Positions 17,501-24,616 of a DNA stretch of 34,471 nt are shown in pieces. Under the pieces are notes generated by a model, which was given only the letters and a program-made list of their open reading frames with translations, was not told where the DNA came from and did no database searches. The position numbers and the translations under genes were made by a program. Numbering within the stretch: the first letter of the stretch is position 1; every line of letters starts with the position of its first letter. The DNA is from Candidatus Bathyarchaeota archaeon (GTDB lineage: Archaea; Asgardarchaeota; Lokiarchaeia; Sigyniarchaeales; Sigyniarchaeaceae), in assembly GCA_014729935.1 (NCBI GenBank), contig WJJB01000395.1, positions 1-34,471 of the forward strand, written 5' to 3'.

Positions 17501-18285
17501 ATGCAAGGCTCTTGTGCTGGAAGGACAAGGATACCTTCCAAGCATTGCTGGAAAATGGCGTCATGAACCGGTGGATAGACCAGGGAACGACCGTGAACCA
17601 CCAGGGGGTACCACTTCCTGCTAGTCAGGATGCCATCGCTTCCTTGTCACCGGACCAAGGAAAACTTGGACTCTTGCAGCCGGATCGGATGAGCCTGCAA
17701 GTCGTGGATTTGGAACGTGATGAAAGCCGTCAGATTTCACTGACGAATGGGATGGACGGGGGCCCGAGTTACAAGACCATCACGTGGGATGAATCATCGA
17801 AAGATCTCTTCATGCTGGGAGCTAATCCTGACAAAGGTACGTGGCAAGTGTCAAGAGCGGGAATGGAAGGTGTTGAACCCTTGGTGACGTTTGAGGAATC
17901 ACGGCTGATGCCCACCTTCCTAGGTGCCACATGTTGTGGCGATCATGTTCTATTCCTCTGCCGGACGGTGGATTCACTTATCGCCATGGATAGCCACGGG
18001 CTCCTGCAGTTAAAGTTGACGCCAGATGATGCAACGAGGAATCTATTTCCCGATGCAAATGACTCCTTCAGCATGCACGGGGATTGCACCATCCAAGTTT
18101 TGTTGGAAAAGCCGCAAGTCGCCATGCTTGACTTGAAACAACACTTGCTACACGCCATCGAGGAAAGGATGGCATTCTTGGCGCGATTTCCCAGGGAGAA
18201 TTTCAAGAATCGAGTTGATCTTCTCCAATCATTGAAAAACGTGCTGAAGATTATCCCATCTGGTGAAGACGTCACCCCGCCTTGA
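14572..18285 (+). CDS. TPR-solenoid protein with a C-terminal beta-propeller-like region
   Basis: The product has 1237 residues and no signal peptide or membrane helix. A helical, acidic N-terminal region (about 1-150) is followed by an array of TPR units. The first set lies around 160-280 (AITLYEKALSLKQGEAIHWY) and the second around 345-650 (KAIELKQDFFEAWILLAEIS, KAFKEC-type helices, KPAIHLQG). A non-TPR helical region spans about 650-860. The last 350 residues are beta-rich, with propeller-like blade signatures: FQWSPDG, SPDQGKLGLLQPD, ITWDESSKDLFMLG. This is a solenoid-plus-propeller scaffold protein, probably for protein assembly; partners are unknown. The ATG at 14572 overlaps a 9-codon upstream mini-frame in another phase, which I regard as incidental. 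Confidence 0.85.
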   Translation: MDEPETSLMLLINDLLSDPENQDTWYQVANVITSETKTVFLSFLKNHPALLKAFLDIVERNPRAMQDFCLELEDMDSLEPFIARLMDPGEKPPSLLEDEALETAISSRKTAGSVGENIETRDSTISQFDRDLEELEMDIKDSPGVDERFNTLVREASLKAYAITEEELTEAITLYEKALSLKQGEAIHWYNLGQAYLKRAQRIAGIFTYSFEGHYKDVTDFYLALTAMKKAVELKPGDKLYWQNLATLLELMQMEPLALFSLKKTRQLYGNQSDTVSGSDLLEKGSNLQETTLAMLDSKIQQLEQNGIEHIDPFDDVAVSSYESRERKRKIREQLPLNHHELYKEAREYYEQENREKAKQLLNKAIELKQDFFEAWILLAEISLELAVNIEDAELKHIEFSDATRCIEKVIEINPSSAEPYKLLAKKHELTNERDEYIKALARIIELDPGSLEYRKKLSNIFLEKGINFHVYGNTTAADIYLRKSIDLYRYEPNAWLWIGRNYTERQEFNEAKEAFKECIELNEGDPRAKSGLIETLLKEAMWFNQRGLKDEAIEDLDALFSLNPDYKPAIHLQGVILDDYCERGFDLIETGNFEGARELFKRIIDIKEIFPFAWLGMAYYHFQKNEIREGAEKALVAIKQWNQDILKHVDGFMMEGAMDIFRELATSSMQVDDHVMLNLSITFKDLLQNFMSVTRLVHEEKVHFKHLYTAIFDFFLDIAKANINGDNVNVSIFLKTFEAAELPTHLEKLPSWGITVTSSDPSIQEARKGVLRSLRFFLGKLFDMFAFKSNTSNINNIITFLNFMLQDFMINIPEIYDFLSMIENGPFMIKIFDVLATTTYAREVIFGEPDLDFLDAPKPLEKIRPHPALAVNAVISRDRRLMFTDARFNKLDSLIYSGKLARGHFDDFQWSPDGMKGIAVQNKVAKRAFKALMQGSPKLLVLDFSMDSLVNPFADPVDLDQETKDQLHNFYDLNANARLLCWKDKDTFQALLENGVMNRWIDQGTTVNHQGVPLPASQDAIASLSPDQGKLGLLQPDRMSLQVVDLERDESRQISLTNGMDGGPSYKTITWDESSKDLFMLGANPDKGTWQVSRAGMEGVEPLVTFEESRLMPTFLGATCCGDHVLFLCRTVDSLIAMDSHGLLQLKLTPDDATRNLFPDANDSFSMHGDCTIQVLLEKPQVAMLDLKQHLLHAIEERMAFLARFPRENFKNRVDLLQSLKNVLKIIPSGEDVTPP

Positions 18286-18500
18286 ATTGAAAGGTGTGGC
18301 TTCCATCGAGTCCATCGCGGCTTCTACAACGCGTGGGACTGCGTGTCGATGCAAGCCATCTAAAAATAACTAAACAGTATAGGGGGAATTTGATAATTAT
18401 CATTAGATCACGGGAACGATGCTACTTGATATGGAAGTTTCCAGGCAGGAATCAATGGTGGGCTCCCATGCAATCGCGAGAAAAGCATGATTCAGTAGAT

Positions 18501-20639
18501 TTACTTGTCTCCCTTCTCACCATCCGAATCGCCCCCGTCATCACGACCGAAGACCCGCTTGATCCACGGTGCAGTTGACGAGATGGGTTTCTCGTACTTT
18601 ACTTCCTTCTGTTCTTCCTTCATCTCCATTAGCTCCTGTATTTCTTTCGCTGCTTGTGACCAGTCCATTTTCCAACGATTGTGCAACGGGGAACGTCGGG
18701 CGCCGAATAACACCGCCTTGTACAGGGGCATCGAGATCAGGCGGCTGGGACCGGATAAATCCACCGCTTTCCGGAAGGTTAGCAGTCCAAAATCGTCCCA
18801 ACCCCCAAGAAATCCCGTGAGTGGTAGGAATATGCACAGGGGCACAATCAAGATCCCGATCACGACATAGATGGCTGCTGGAACGAGTAACGCGTACTCC
18901 CCGAGTATCGGCACAAAGAAATTTTCTATAGGCTTGAAGGCGAAAAGATAATAGAGGTTACCAAAAAGGAGCGTTGGGATTGAGGAGACGATGGGGATGA
19001 CGAACGTTTGCATGAAGTTCAGCTTGAGCTTGAAGATTCTCTTTTGCGTGTAGACCCAGCACATGATCATCTTGATGAACCTGGGAAAGAAATGTTCAAA
19101 CGAAAGAATGAAAACGATACCGTTGAAGCCGAAGACCACATTCAGCTTCAACCCGTACAAGAACAGCCAGATGAAAAACACCTGCATGCCTTCTTCCAGC
19201 AGGCGGACGAACGTGTAGAACCCGATGTGCCTGGTTGCAATCAGGACCGAGTTTGGCATGTCGATCCACGGCCTGAAAAATTGATGGATGAGGGTGGGAA
19301 TGAGGAATGGTGCCGCCAAGACATAATTCTCAAGTCCCGGAAGACGCGTGACTTCGGTGATCAGCATGGGCAGCACCCCGAGCAAGGTAAAAGTCAGGAA
19401 ACACATGAGAAAGCCATTCCACTTGAACGTGCTGAGCAGGTAGAATCTAGCAAGCTCCTCCTTGTCATTCATGTAGCTTTCTGCCAGTGATGCAGTGAGC
19501 TTGAAGGATCCCACGTTCACCACGCCAGAAATACCAGCTGCTAAGCCCTTCAACGTTACGAACGTCGCGTACTGGGGCATGGCATCCACGTACATGAGCA
19601 GCATCCACGTGCCCGTTGCCGTGTTGATCAATGGCACGATGCTTACTTGCAAACCAAACCACAGGCATTCCTTGGCAATATCCTTCCTGAAGCCCACCCT
19701 GAAGCATTCCCGGGCGGTCACGCCAAACGGCTTCAATGCCTTGTTGAAATAATACGCGGCCAACCACATGGCAAAAAAATCGTCAATGTATGATCCAATC
19801 GCCGCTCCAAGCACCATCCCCATGAGTTCCCCGATTGCTGGGTTCTGCGAACCGATGAATCTACCAATGATGATGAAAATGATGTTCGTCAGATTCTGGA
19901 AGACCTCGCCACTGATGAGAGACAGGATTTGCGTCTTGTTGTATAGCTGCAATCCCTCCAAGATCGCCTTGAAGGTGCCCAGCATGCCGGGCCACTGTTT
20001 CTGGAGGATGATCAGGAATACCCACGTGAGGTACGCGAACTGGCCGAAGCGGAAGGCGTTCAAGATGATAACGGATAGAATGAGCACTTGGATGATACCG
20101 GTGAACATCTGGTACCAGATGTAAAACTGGGCATATTCAATCATGCGTTTAGGTTCCTTGACCCTGTATTCCGCGATGAATCGGACAATACCGAACGCGG
20201 TGCCAACATCAAAGAGCTGGTACACGATGGCAAAGACCCCGCCTGCGATACCGTTGTACCCTTGTATTTCGGGATAAGGCCACAAGAACTGGTAGATGAA
20301 CGAGACCATAACGAGCCCGAGTATCGTGGTAAAAATCGTGATCATGTACCCGTACAGGAAATCACCAAGTGGACGTTGGAACCCGATATCCTCCCAGTGG
20401 TTGAATGCAACGCTTTTGTACCTTTCATTATCACCATACCCGCTAAAATCCAACTTGTTCCGGAATTTTTTCATTCTCCGAGATAAGCGTTCAGCCCTCC
20501 GGGCTTCGACACGATGCTTCATGGCTTTCCAGCGAGCCTTCAAGCCCTTCCCGTGGCCTTCCACGGTGTCACTATCCTCTATGTTACCAGTGGTCACTTC
20601 ATCTTCGGTTTTGGAACGGGTGTGTTCATCATGTGGCAT
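18501..20639 (-). CDS. MATE/oligosaccharide-flippase-like polytopic membrane protein
   Basis: This 712-residue protein has about 90 cytosolic, strongly charged N-terminal residues (KHRVEARRAERLSRRMKKF) followed by around 12-14 membrane helices. It ends in a charged cytosolic tail of about 60 residues with acidic-lysine clusters. The motif GIVRFIAEYRVKEPKRMIEYAQFYIWYQ and the general helix pattern fit the MOP superfamily (Wzx/polysaccharide-type flippases and MATE). Such proteins move lipid-linked sugars or other amphiphiles across the membrane. It is larger than typical Wzx (about 450 residues), partly because of the two tails and long loops. The substrate is unknown; a role in glycan export would fit the sugar-related genes to the left. 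GGAGG lies 14 nt before ATG 20639. Confidence 0.75.
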   Translation of the reverse strand: MPHDEHTRSKTEDEVTTGNIEDSDTVEGHGKGLKARWKAMKHRVEARRAERLSRRMKKFRNKLDFSGYGDNERYKSVAFNHWEDIGFQRPLGDFLYGYMITIFTTILGLVMVSFIYQFLWPYPEIQGYNGIAGGVFAIVYQLFDVGTAFGIVRFIAEYRVKEPKRMIEYAQFYIWYQMFTGIIQVLILSVIILNAFRFGQFAYLTWVFLIILQKQWPGMLGTFKAILEGLQLYNKTQILSLISGEVFQNLTNIIFIIIGRFIGSQNPAIGELMGMVLGAAIGSYIDDFFAMWLAAYYFNKALKPFGVTARECFRVGFRKDIAKECLWFGLQVSIVPLINTATGTWMLLMYVDAMPQYATFVTLKGLAAGISGVVNVGSFKLTASLAESYMNDKEELARFYLLSTFKWNGFLMCFLTFTLLGVLPMLITEVTRLPGLENYVLAAPFLIPTLIHQFFRPWIDMPNSVLIATRHIGFYTFVRLLEEGMQVFFIWLFLYGLKLNVVFGFNGIVFILSFEHFFPRFIKMIMCWVYTQKRIFKLKLNFMQTFVIPIVSSIPTLLFGNLYYLFAFKPIENFFVPILGEYALLVPAAIYVVIGILIVPLCIFLPLTGFLGGWDDFGLLTFRKAVDLSGPSRLISMPLYKAVLFGARRSPLHNRWKMDWSQAAKEIQELMEMKEEQKEVKYEKPISSTAPWIKRVFGRDDGGDSDGEKGDK

Positions 20640-20676
20640 GGGAAATCAACGGTCCTCCGATGATGAAATGTCAACG

Positions 20677-20692
20677 GGTATATAGAAAAAGG
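20677..20692 (-). promoter_or_regulatory. TATA element for the flippase-like gene
   Basis: On the minus strand, CTTTTTCTATATACCC lies about 45 bp upstream of ATG 20639. A leader of about 20 nt that includes GGAGG is predicted. Confidence 0.45.
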
Positions 20693-20720
20693 TTATGACG
20701 AGAAAACATGGGATCTCAAC

Positions 20721-23700
20721 CTAAAAAAACTGGTCGAGTTTCTTGATACCGATGATATCCTCGAAAGAGATACCGAGGGCGTCCAGCACCTGCTCGAAGG
20801 TACTCCGGAAGAGTTCCTTGTACTTCTTACGATCAACCTCTTGAACGTGTGCAATACCAATTGCTTTTGCTCCCCCATGAGTTTTCACGTATGTAAAAAC
20901 GTCTCCCGCCTCGAACTTGGATTTCTTTCCGAGAGCAATGAGCTGCCTGGCTGCCATTACATGCTGAAGCTTGAGATCTGGCTCCCTCTTGGCATTGATC
21001 TTCCGGGCGGTCTTGGAATTCAAGCCAATCTTTACGGCATACGCTTCAACCGGGAGATCCCCTTTCTTCAGCTTCGTCCAGTAGTATTTCACGAGGCTGA
21101 TAATGGTTTCCCGCTTGGCTTGAAAATCCGTCTCGTCCTTTATGCTTTCTATCAATTCCGTGAGCTTAAAGAAGGCATCTTGGATAAACTGCGGTGTGTT
21201 ACTCTTCTTTCCCGATAGCCCCTTGATATCGACGCCCCCGCCCTTGAATACCCCGAGGTAATTCTTCTTCCGGTTGGATAACGCCAGGAATCGGTATGCC
21301 TTGTCCACATCAAGCTCCAAATGCAGGTGTTCTTGGCTCCACTTGCTAAGCTGCTTGATGATTTCCTCTCCCGGGTTCTTCAAAAAAACCGAATCGCTAT
21401 CGCCATATAGCACTTCCACACCAAGCTTCTCCGCCTTATCCATGGTCTGCGTGATGGAATAGCGGCCGATCGCCGTGGTTGCCTCCGCAACTGGCAGGCA
21501 ATACAAGCTGAATGTGGGCGAACCATACACGCCGTAGCTCGCGTTGATGAGAACCTTGAGTGCGCTTTGGAGGGTATCATAGAAATCCCGGGTTGCTTCT
21601 GGTATTGAAGGATCCTTCGCTTTTGGCTTGAAAAAGAGCACCCTGAGGTCCCTGATCACCCCGGTGACCAATGACATGATGCCAATCCTGTCCCCGCATG
21701 CATGGTATGGGGTGTTCGAAAGGGGGATCTTCTCACAGCCATCGCATTGGCAATTGACGGTTTCATATGATAGATTGTATTCCTTGATGATGCTGGGATA
21801 CAGGGAGGCAAAATCCATCACCACAACGTCGAAGTATATACCGGGCTTGGGATTGATCACGATGGCTCCCTTTAGCTCCCTATCCCCACCTGATTGGGAG
21901 ATATCATCCCGATTGGGCACGAGGAAGTCTCGCTTCCTGTGTTCCCATATAAGTAACTGCTTCACCCAGCCAGAAACCCAAGTCCGGACGATCTCGTTCA
22001 TGGGAAGCCTGCATATCCTCATCAAGAGGATGACGAGAGATAACACCAAGTTTGACTTGAACCGGGTGAGCTCCAAGGTCAGGTAGCTGTCCTTCCAGTT
22101 GTAAAAGGCGAGATCCATGAAGGATAGCTCGGATATTCCCCCCTCATGCTGGAACTTCTGGGTACCCAGCAAGCCTTGGGCGACAGCGTCCAAGGAAAAC
22201 TCGTTATATGCACCCCCGAGTGCATAGCCTTGGATGGATGGATTCCTGAAAAATTGGTACAGGTCAAGGTGCAACCCGTATTTCAAGAATGCCGAGTGGC
22301 GAGAGATGCCTATCCCGCGAGTCATGGAGATGGGAATCTCGTCCTTGTCGGCAAATTTCTTGTTTTTTGCCCTGCGGGAAAGGTATCGAAAATCAAATTC
22401 GTCCCCGTTATAGGTAACAACAATCGGGTATTTCCACATCATCCTGAATAACTTCCGTACCAAGTCTTTTTCCTTGTCGTACACGATGATGCGAGCATTC
22501 TCGGGAAATGGATGATCGCTAGGGCCTATTGCCTTGAACTCGTGGGTTCCCAGCACGTATACCTCATTCAAGCCATCAGTACCCACGATGGAAGCGGCGA
22601 TGATGGGATACCTGGCGTTGGATGGATCGGGGAACTGGTTTTCATGCTCTTGGTAGATTTCCAGGTCAATTGCGGCACGGGAAATATCGGGAATTGGAGG
22701 TGAAAATAGCTGGAGGTATTGAATGAAAAACTCCTTGTATTCCCCGGGGGCATCCTGCATCACCCGATCGATTTCGCTGCGGGTTTCCCCGTCCAGCTCG
22801 ATGTCATCGAGCTCCACCTTCCCATCCTTGAAGGAGTAATACAAGCCTGGAACCAATTGGAGATCTGCGATGTAATTCAAGTGGTAGCGGATGTTTGCCT
22901 CGAGGGCATCGGGCACCTTACTTCGAACGCTTTTTCTGCCGCTGGCTATCGATAATGGAGTTTTACCCACGATTCTGGTGAGGGTGACATCTTGATTCGC
23001 GATAAGGTCTTTCTTGGTGACCCTTTCCATACGCACGAAACCATCCACGGTTCTCACACCCTTGTCTTCCAGCTTGTCGATGGAGAGACGCGAGAAACAA
23101 TACGGCTCATGGTTGGTGGGATCCAAGAGGAAATGCACTTGCTGGTTTTCCACATCATAGAATCGCATGAGCGCCTTGTTGGTATCCCTGTCATATTCCA
23201 CGTTCAGCAACAAGAAATGCTCGAAGCTCGCCGGGGCAATGATTGCGGGGGGCGTGATGCGAGAGTTCTCACTCGAACCCTTGAAAACCTTGCTATCACA
23301 TGCAATGAGATCATCGAGGTCGATCGACACTTCCTTTGAATGCGCGTGGACAATGTTCGTCTTGCTCCCTTCCTTGGAACGGGTGGATTTCTCAATGGAT
23401 CCTGTCATGCCGCGTTGTTTTGATTGACCCGAGTGGCCAATTCCTTCAGGTTGCTCGTGGGATGTTCCATGCTTGGTGTCCACCCTTCCAGATTTCCCCG
23501 GTTCCTTGGATACCTTTTTCAAGGGTTTACCGGGTTTTCCTGCTGATGCTGATGACGGGGCTCTAGCAGCACCTGCATTGGCATCACTGCTGGTTTTTTT
23601 CCCATCAGACTTCGCATTTTCTTCTTGCTCTTGTGGTGATGTCTTTGTGGCTCTCTTCTTTCCTTTGGCATCCCTGGAAAAATCGAATAGCGAGTGCTGA

Positions 23701-23753
23701 TTCTCGTCCAGATCGTCACCCGAACGTTTTTTCCGCGCGCACATGGTATCCAT
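20721..23753 (-). CDS. polB: Family B DNA polymerase with long basic N-terminal tail
   Basis: The replicative-type family B polymerase has about 1010 residues from ATG 23753; the ORF track extends to a TTG at 23843. All exonuclease motifs are present: Exo I AIDLEIY (about 362), Exo II YNGDEFDF and Exo III YNWKD. The polymerase motifs are also intact: A DFASLYPSII (about 647), B KVLINASYG (about 733) and C YGDSDS (about 783). Both proofreading and synthesis should therefore be active. Unusually, the first 180 residues are low-complexity, rich in Lys, Ser, Ala and Gly, and absent from typical archaeal enzymes of about 780-800 residues. A PIP-like QHSLFDF lies at residues 19-25, and the C-terminus ends in KKLDQFF, also PCNA-binding-like. 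ATG 23753 is preferred because of a TATA element at about 23800. Confidence 0.95.
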   Translation of the reverse strand: MDTMCARKKRSGDDLDENQHSLFDFSRDAKGKKRATKTSPQEQEENAKSDGKKTSSDANAGAARAPSSASAGKPGKPLKKVSKEPGKSGRVDTKHGTSHEQPEGIGHSGQSKQRGMTGSIEKSTRSKEGSKTNIVHAHSKEVSIDLDDLIACDSKVFKGSSENSRITPPAIIAPASFEHFLLLNVEYDRDTNKALMRFYDVENQQVHFLLDPTNHEPYCFSRLSIDKLEDKGVRTVDGFVRMERVTKKDLIANQDVTLTRIVGKTPLSIASGRKSVRSKVPDALEANIRYHLNYIADLQLVPGLYYSFKDGKVELDDIELDGETRSEIDRVMQDAPGEYKEFFIQYLQLFSPPIPDISRAAIDLEIYQEHENQFPDPSNARYPIIAASIVGTDGLNEVYVLGTHEFKAIGPSDHPFPENARIIVYDKEKDLVRKLFRMMWKYPIVVTYNGDEFDFRYLSRRAKNKKFADKDEIPISMTRGIGISRHSAFLKYGLHLDLYQFFRNPSIQGYALGGAYNEFSLDAVAQGLLGTQKFQHEGGISELSFMDLAFYNWKDSYLTLELTRFKSNLVLSLVILLMRICRLPMNEIVRTWVSGWVKQLLIWEHRKRDFLVPNRDDISQSGGDRELKGAIVINPKPGIYFDVVVMDFASLYPSIIKEYNLSYETVNCQCDGCEKIPLSNTPYHACGDRIGIMSLVTGVIRDLRVLFFKPKAKDPSIPEATRDFYDTLQSALKVLINASYGVYGSPTFSLYCLPVAEATTAIGRYSITQTMDKAEKLGVEVLYGDSDSVFLKNPGEEIIKQLSKWSQEHLHLELDVDKAYRFLALSNRKKNYLGVFKGGGVDIKGLSGKKSNTPQFIQDAFFKLTELIESIKDETDFQAKRETIISLVKYYWTKLKKGDLPVEAYAVKIGLNSKTARKINAKREPDLKLQHVMAARQLIALGKKSKFEAGDVFTYVKTHGGAKAIGIAHVQEVDRKKYKELFRSTFEQVLDALGISFEDIIGIKKLDQFF

Positions 23754-23798
23754 CCTTAGGAACGTGACTTCCCATACACTTCCTATGGATCTCGTTAC

Positions 23799-23812
23799 CT
23801 TTTTAATCTTGC
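23799..23812 (-). promoter_or_regulatory. TATA-like element for polB
   Basis: On the minus strand, AAGATTAAAAAGG is centred about 52 bp upstream of ATG 23753, giving a predicted leader near 28 nt. It lies within the longer TTG-initiated frame, arguing for the shorter protein. Confidence 0.35.
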
Positions 23813-23859
23813 ATCCGCGTGGAATTTGTGGACGTGGGACCAATACTGCAGGGGAACAA

Positions 23860-23870
23860 AAGATTTATGG
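23860..23870 (+). promoter_or_regulatory. TATA-like element for the tRNA-Thr gene
   Basis: AAGATTTATGG lies about 48 bp upstream of the mature tRNA 5' end. It predicts a 5' leader of about 20 nt, to be removed by RNase P. Confidence 0.35.
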
Positions 23871-23913
23871 CATGCGTACTTGGGGCTAGGCGATCACCCA
23901 ACACAATTTAGAT

Positions 23914-24016
23914 GGCGATATGGCTTAGCGGTAGAGCAATGGACTTGTATTTTTGCCGGGCATAGCCGTCGAAAATAGGCATCCATGGGTCAGGGGTTCA
24001 AATCCCCTTATCGCCT
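23914..24016 (+). tRNA. tRNA-Thr (anticodon UGU), intron-containing
   Basis: A full cloverleaf can be drawn. The acceptor GGCGATA pairs with TATCGCC, the D-stem GCTT with GAGC, and the anticodon stem ATGGA with TCCAT. The T-stem AGGGG pairs with CCCCT around the loop TTCAAAT. The anticodon loop, once the intron is removed, reads CTTGTAA, so the anticodon is TGT (reads ACA, Thr). The discriminator base is T and CCA is not encoded. The 5' exon is 23914-23949 and the 3' exon 23981-24016. Anticodon identity depends on the intron being at the canonical 37/38 site. Confidence 0.93.
23950..23980 (+). other. 31-nt tRNA intron at position 37/38
   Basis: The intron lies between A37 and A38. Its TTTT pairs with AAAA near the 3' end, with a GGC-ATA-GCC hairpin inside. 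The segment TAGG can pair, with wobbles, with the CTTG of the anticodon loop. This gives a roughly bulge-helix-bulge shape suited to the archaeal splicing endonuclease. The 3' bulge looks shorter than the strict 3-nt form, so this may be a relaxed motif. Confidence 0.8.
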
Positions 24017-24067
24017 CTCATTGCTTGAGGCACGGCAGATTCTCTACATAACAAGTAAGAACGAGAC

Positions 24068-24110
24068 CGGTCAACTACCCGTCCCCAACTAACTAAAGGG
24101 GCTGGTTTGC
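24068..24110 (+). mobile_element. Possible IS200/IS605-type right-end / omegaRNA-like hairpin remnant
   Basis: The stretch GGTCAACTACCC...CTAAAGGGGCTGG closely follows the pattern seen at the right end of IS200/IS605 and IS1341-type elements, where it forms the end hairpin and the guide-RNA scaffold after tnpB. A CCCC/GGGG stem with an 11-nt loop can form. No transposase gene is attached; only about 50 bp separate it from tRNA-Thr. A 24-codon open frame (24018-24089, stop TAA) runs into it and might be a leftover tnpB tail. It is most likely a decayed or solo end. The match is from memory of the consensus, not from an alignment. Confidence 0.4.
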
Positions 24111-24580
24111 AACTGGCTTCGGCATCAATTCGTCGTTGCTTGCGCTTCAGCGTCAGTGTGGCATGTATTTATCTAATTCCTGTTGGAGCGGTGGTTTGAC
24201 CTACAAAACGGCTACCATTTTTAAAATACGCCTCCCAATCTCCGGGAATATATGCCTGTTGATGAGCACGCCAGGCTTAAATTGAAAGGGACAGGTGCCA
24301 GGATGGAAATGTGCATGGAAGATAAGGAACATATTATCACTACAGGGACATGATCACCCGTTAACCTCTTGATGAACAACTCGATTTTGACCGATATTCC
24401 GTGCATGAACTACCAGTTCGTGAGCTCTCCCCCTTGCTTTTCCACCATCATCACCTCATCTACTGCCAGTATCTTAACCGGAATAATTACTATCGACAAG
24501 GAGGGGTGATCTAGCAGTATCACTTCATACCATGAAACCCATTGAACATCCACGGGACATGTTTCATTCGATAAACATCT
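24111..24580. other. Intergenic stretch without a convincing gene
   Basis: About 470 bp between the IS-like hairpin and the next promoter hold only short frames (61-64 residues, minus strand) with no protein-like composition. A strong-looking AGGAGGGGTGATC at about 24499-24511 precedes only a 16-codon frame (ATG 24532) at too long a distance. No CRISPR repeats and no second tRNA are seen. The region may be the degenerate remainder of an inserted element, or it may hold an unrecognised RNA. Confidence 0.5.
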
Positions 24581-24597
24581 AGATAAAATTCATAAGT
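24581..24597 (+). promoter_or_regulatory. TATA element for the solenoid/zinc-ribbon gene
   Basis: AGATAAAATTCATAAGT lies about 28 bp upstream of the GTG at 24617. This predicts a leaderless mRNA and supports that GTG as the start. Confidence 0.45.
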
Positions 24598-24616
24598 TTT
24601 TTCCTTCTCTATCACC

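Noticed and set aside
18286-18578. 94-residue plus-strand ORF and the gap between the TPR gene and the flippase gene
   Set aside because: The ORF runs into the flippase gene antisense and has no domain-like pattern. The gap 18286-18500 between the convergent genes shows no RNA gene or clear terminator hairpin.
19008-19490. 160-residue plus-strand ORF inside the flippase gene
   Set aside because: It is antisense to a convincing polytopic membrane protein; its acidic, His-rich composition is the expected shadow of hydrophobic codons.
24499-24582. AGGAGGGGTGATC followed by a 16-codon frame
   Set aside because: The ribosome-binding-like sequence is about 20 nt from the ATG, too far, and the peptide is very short.
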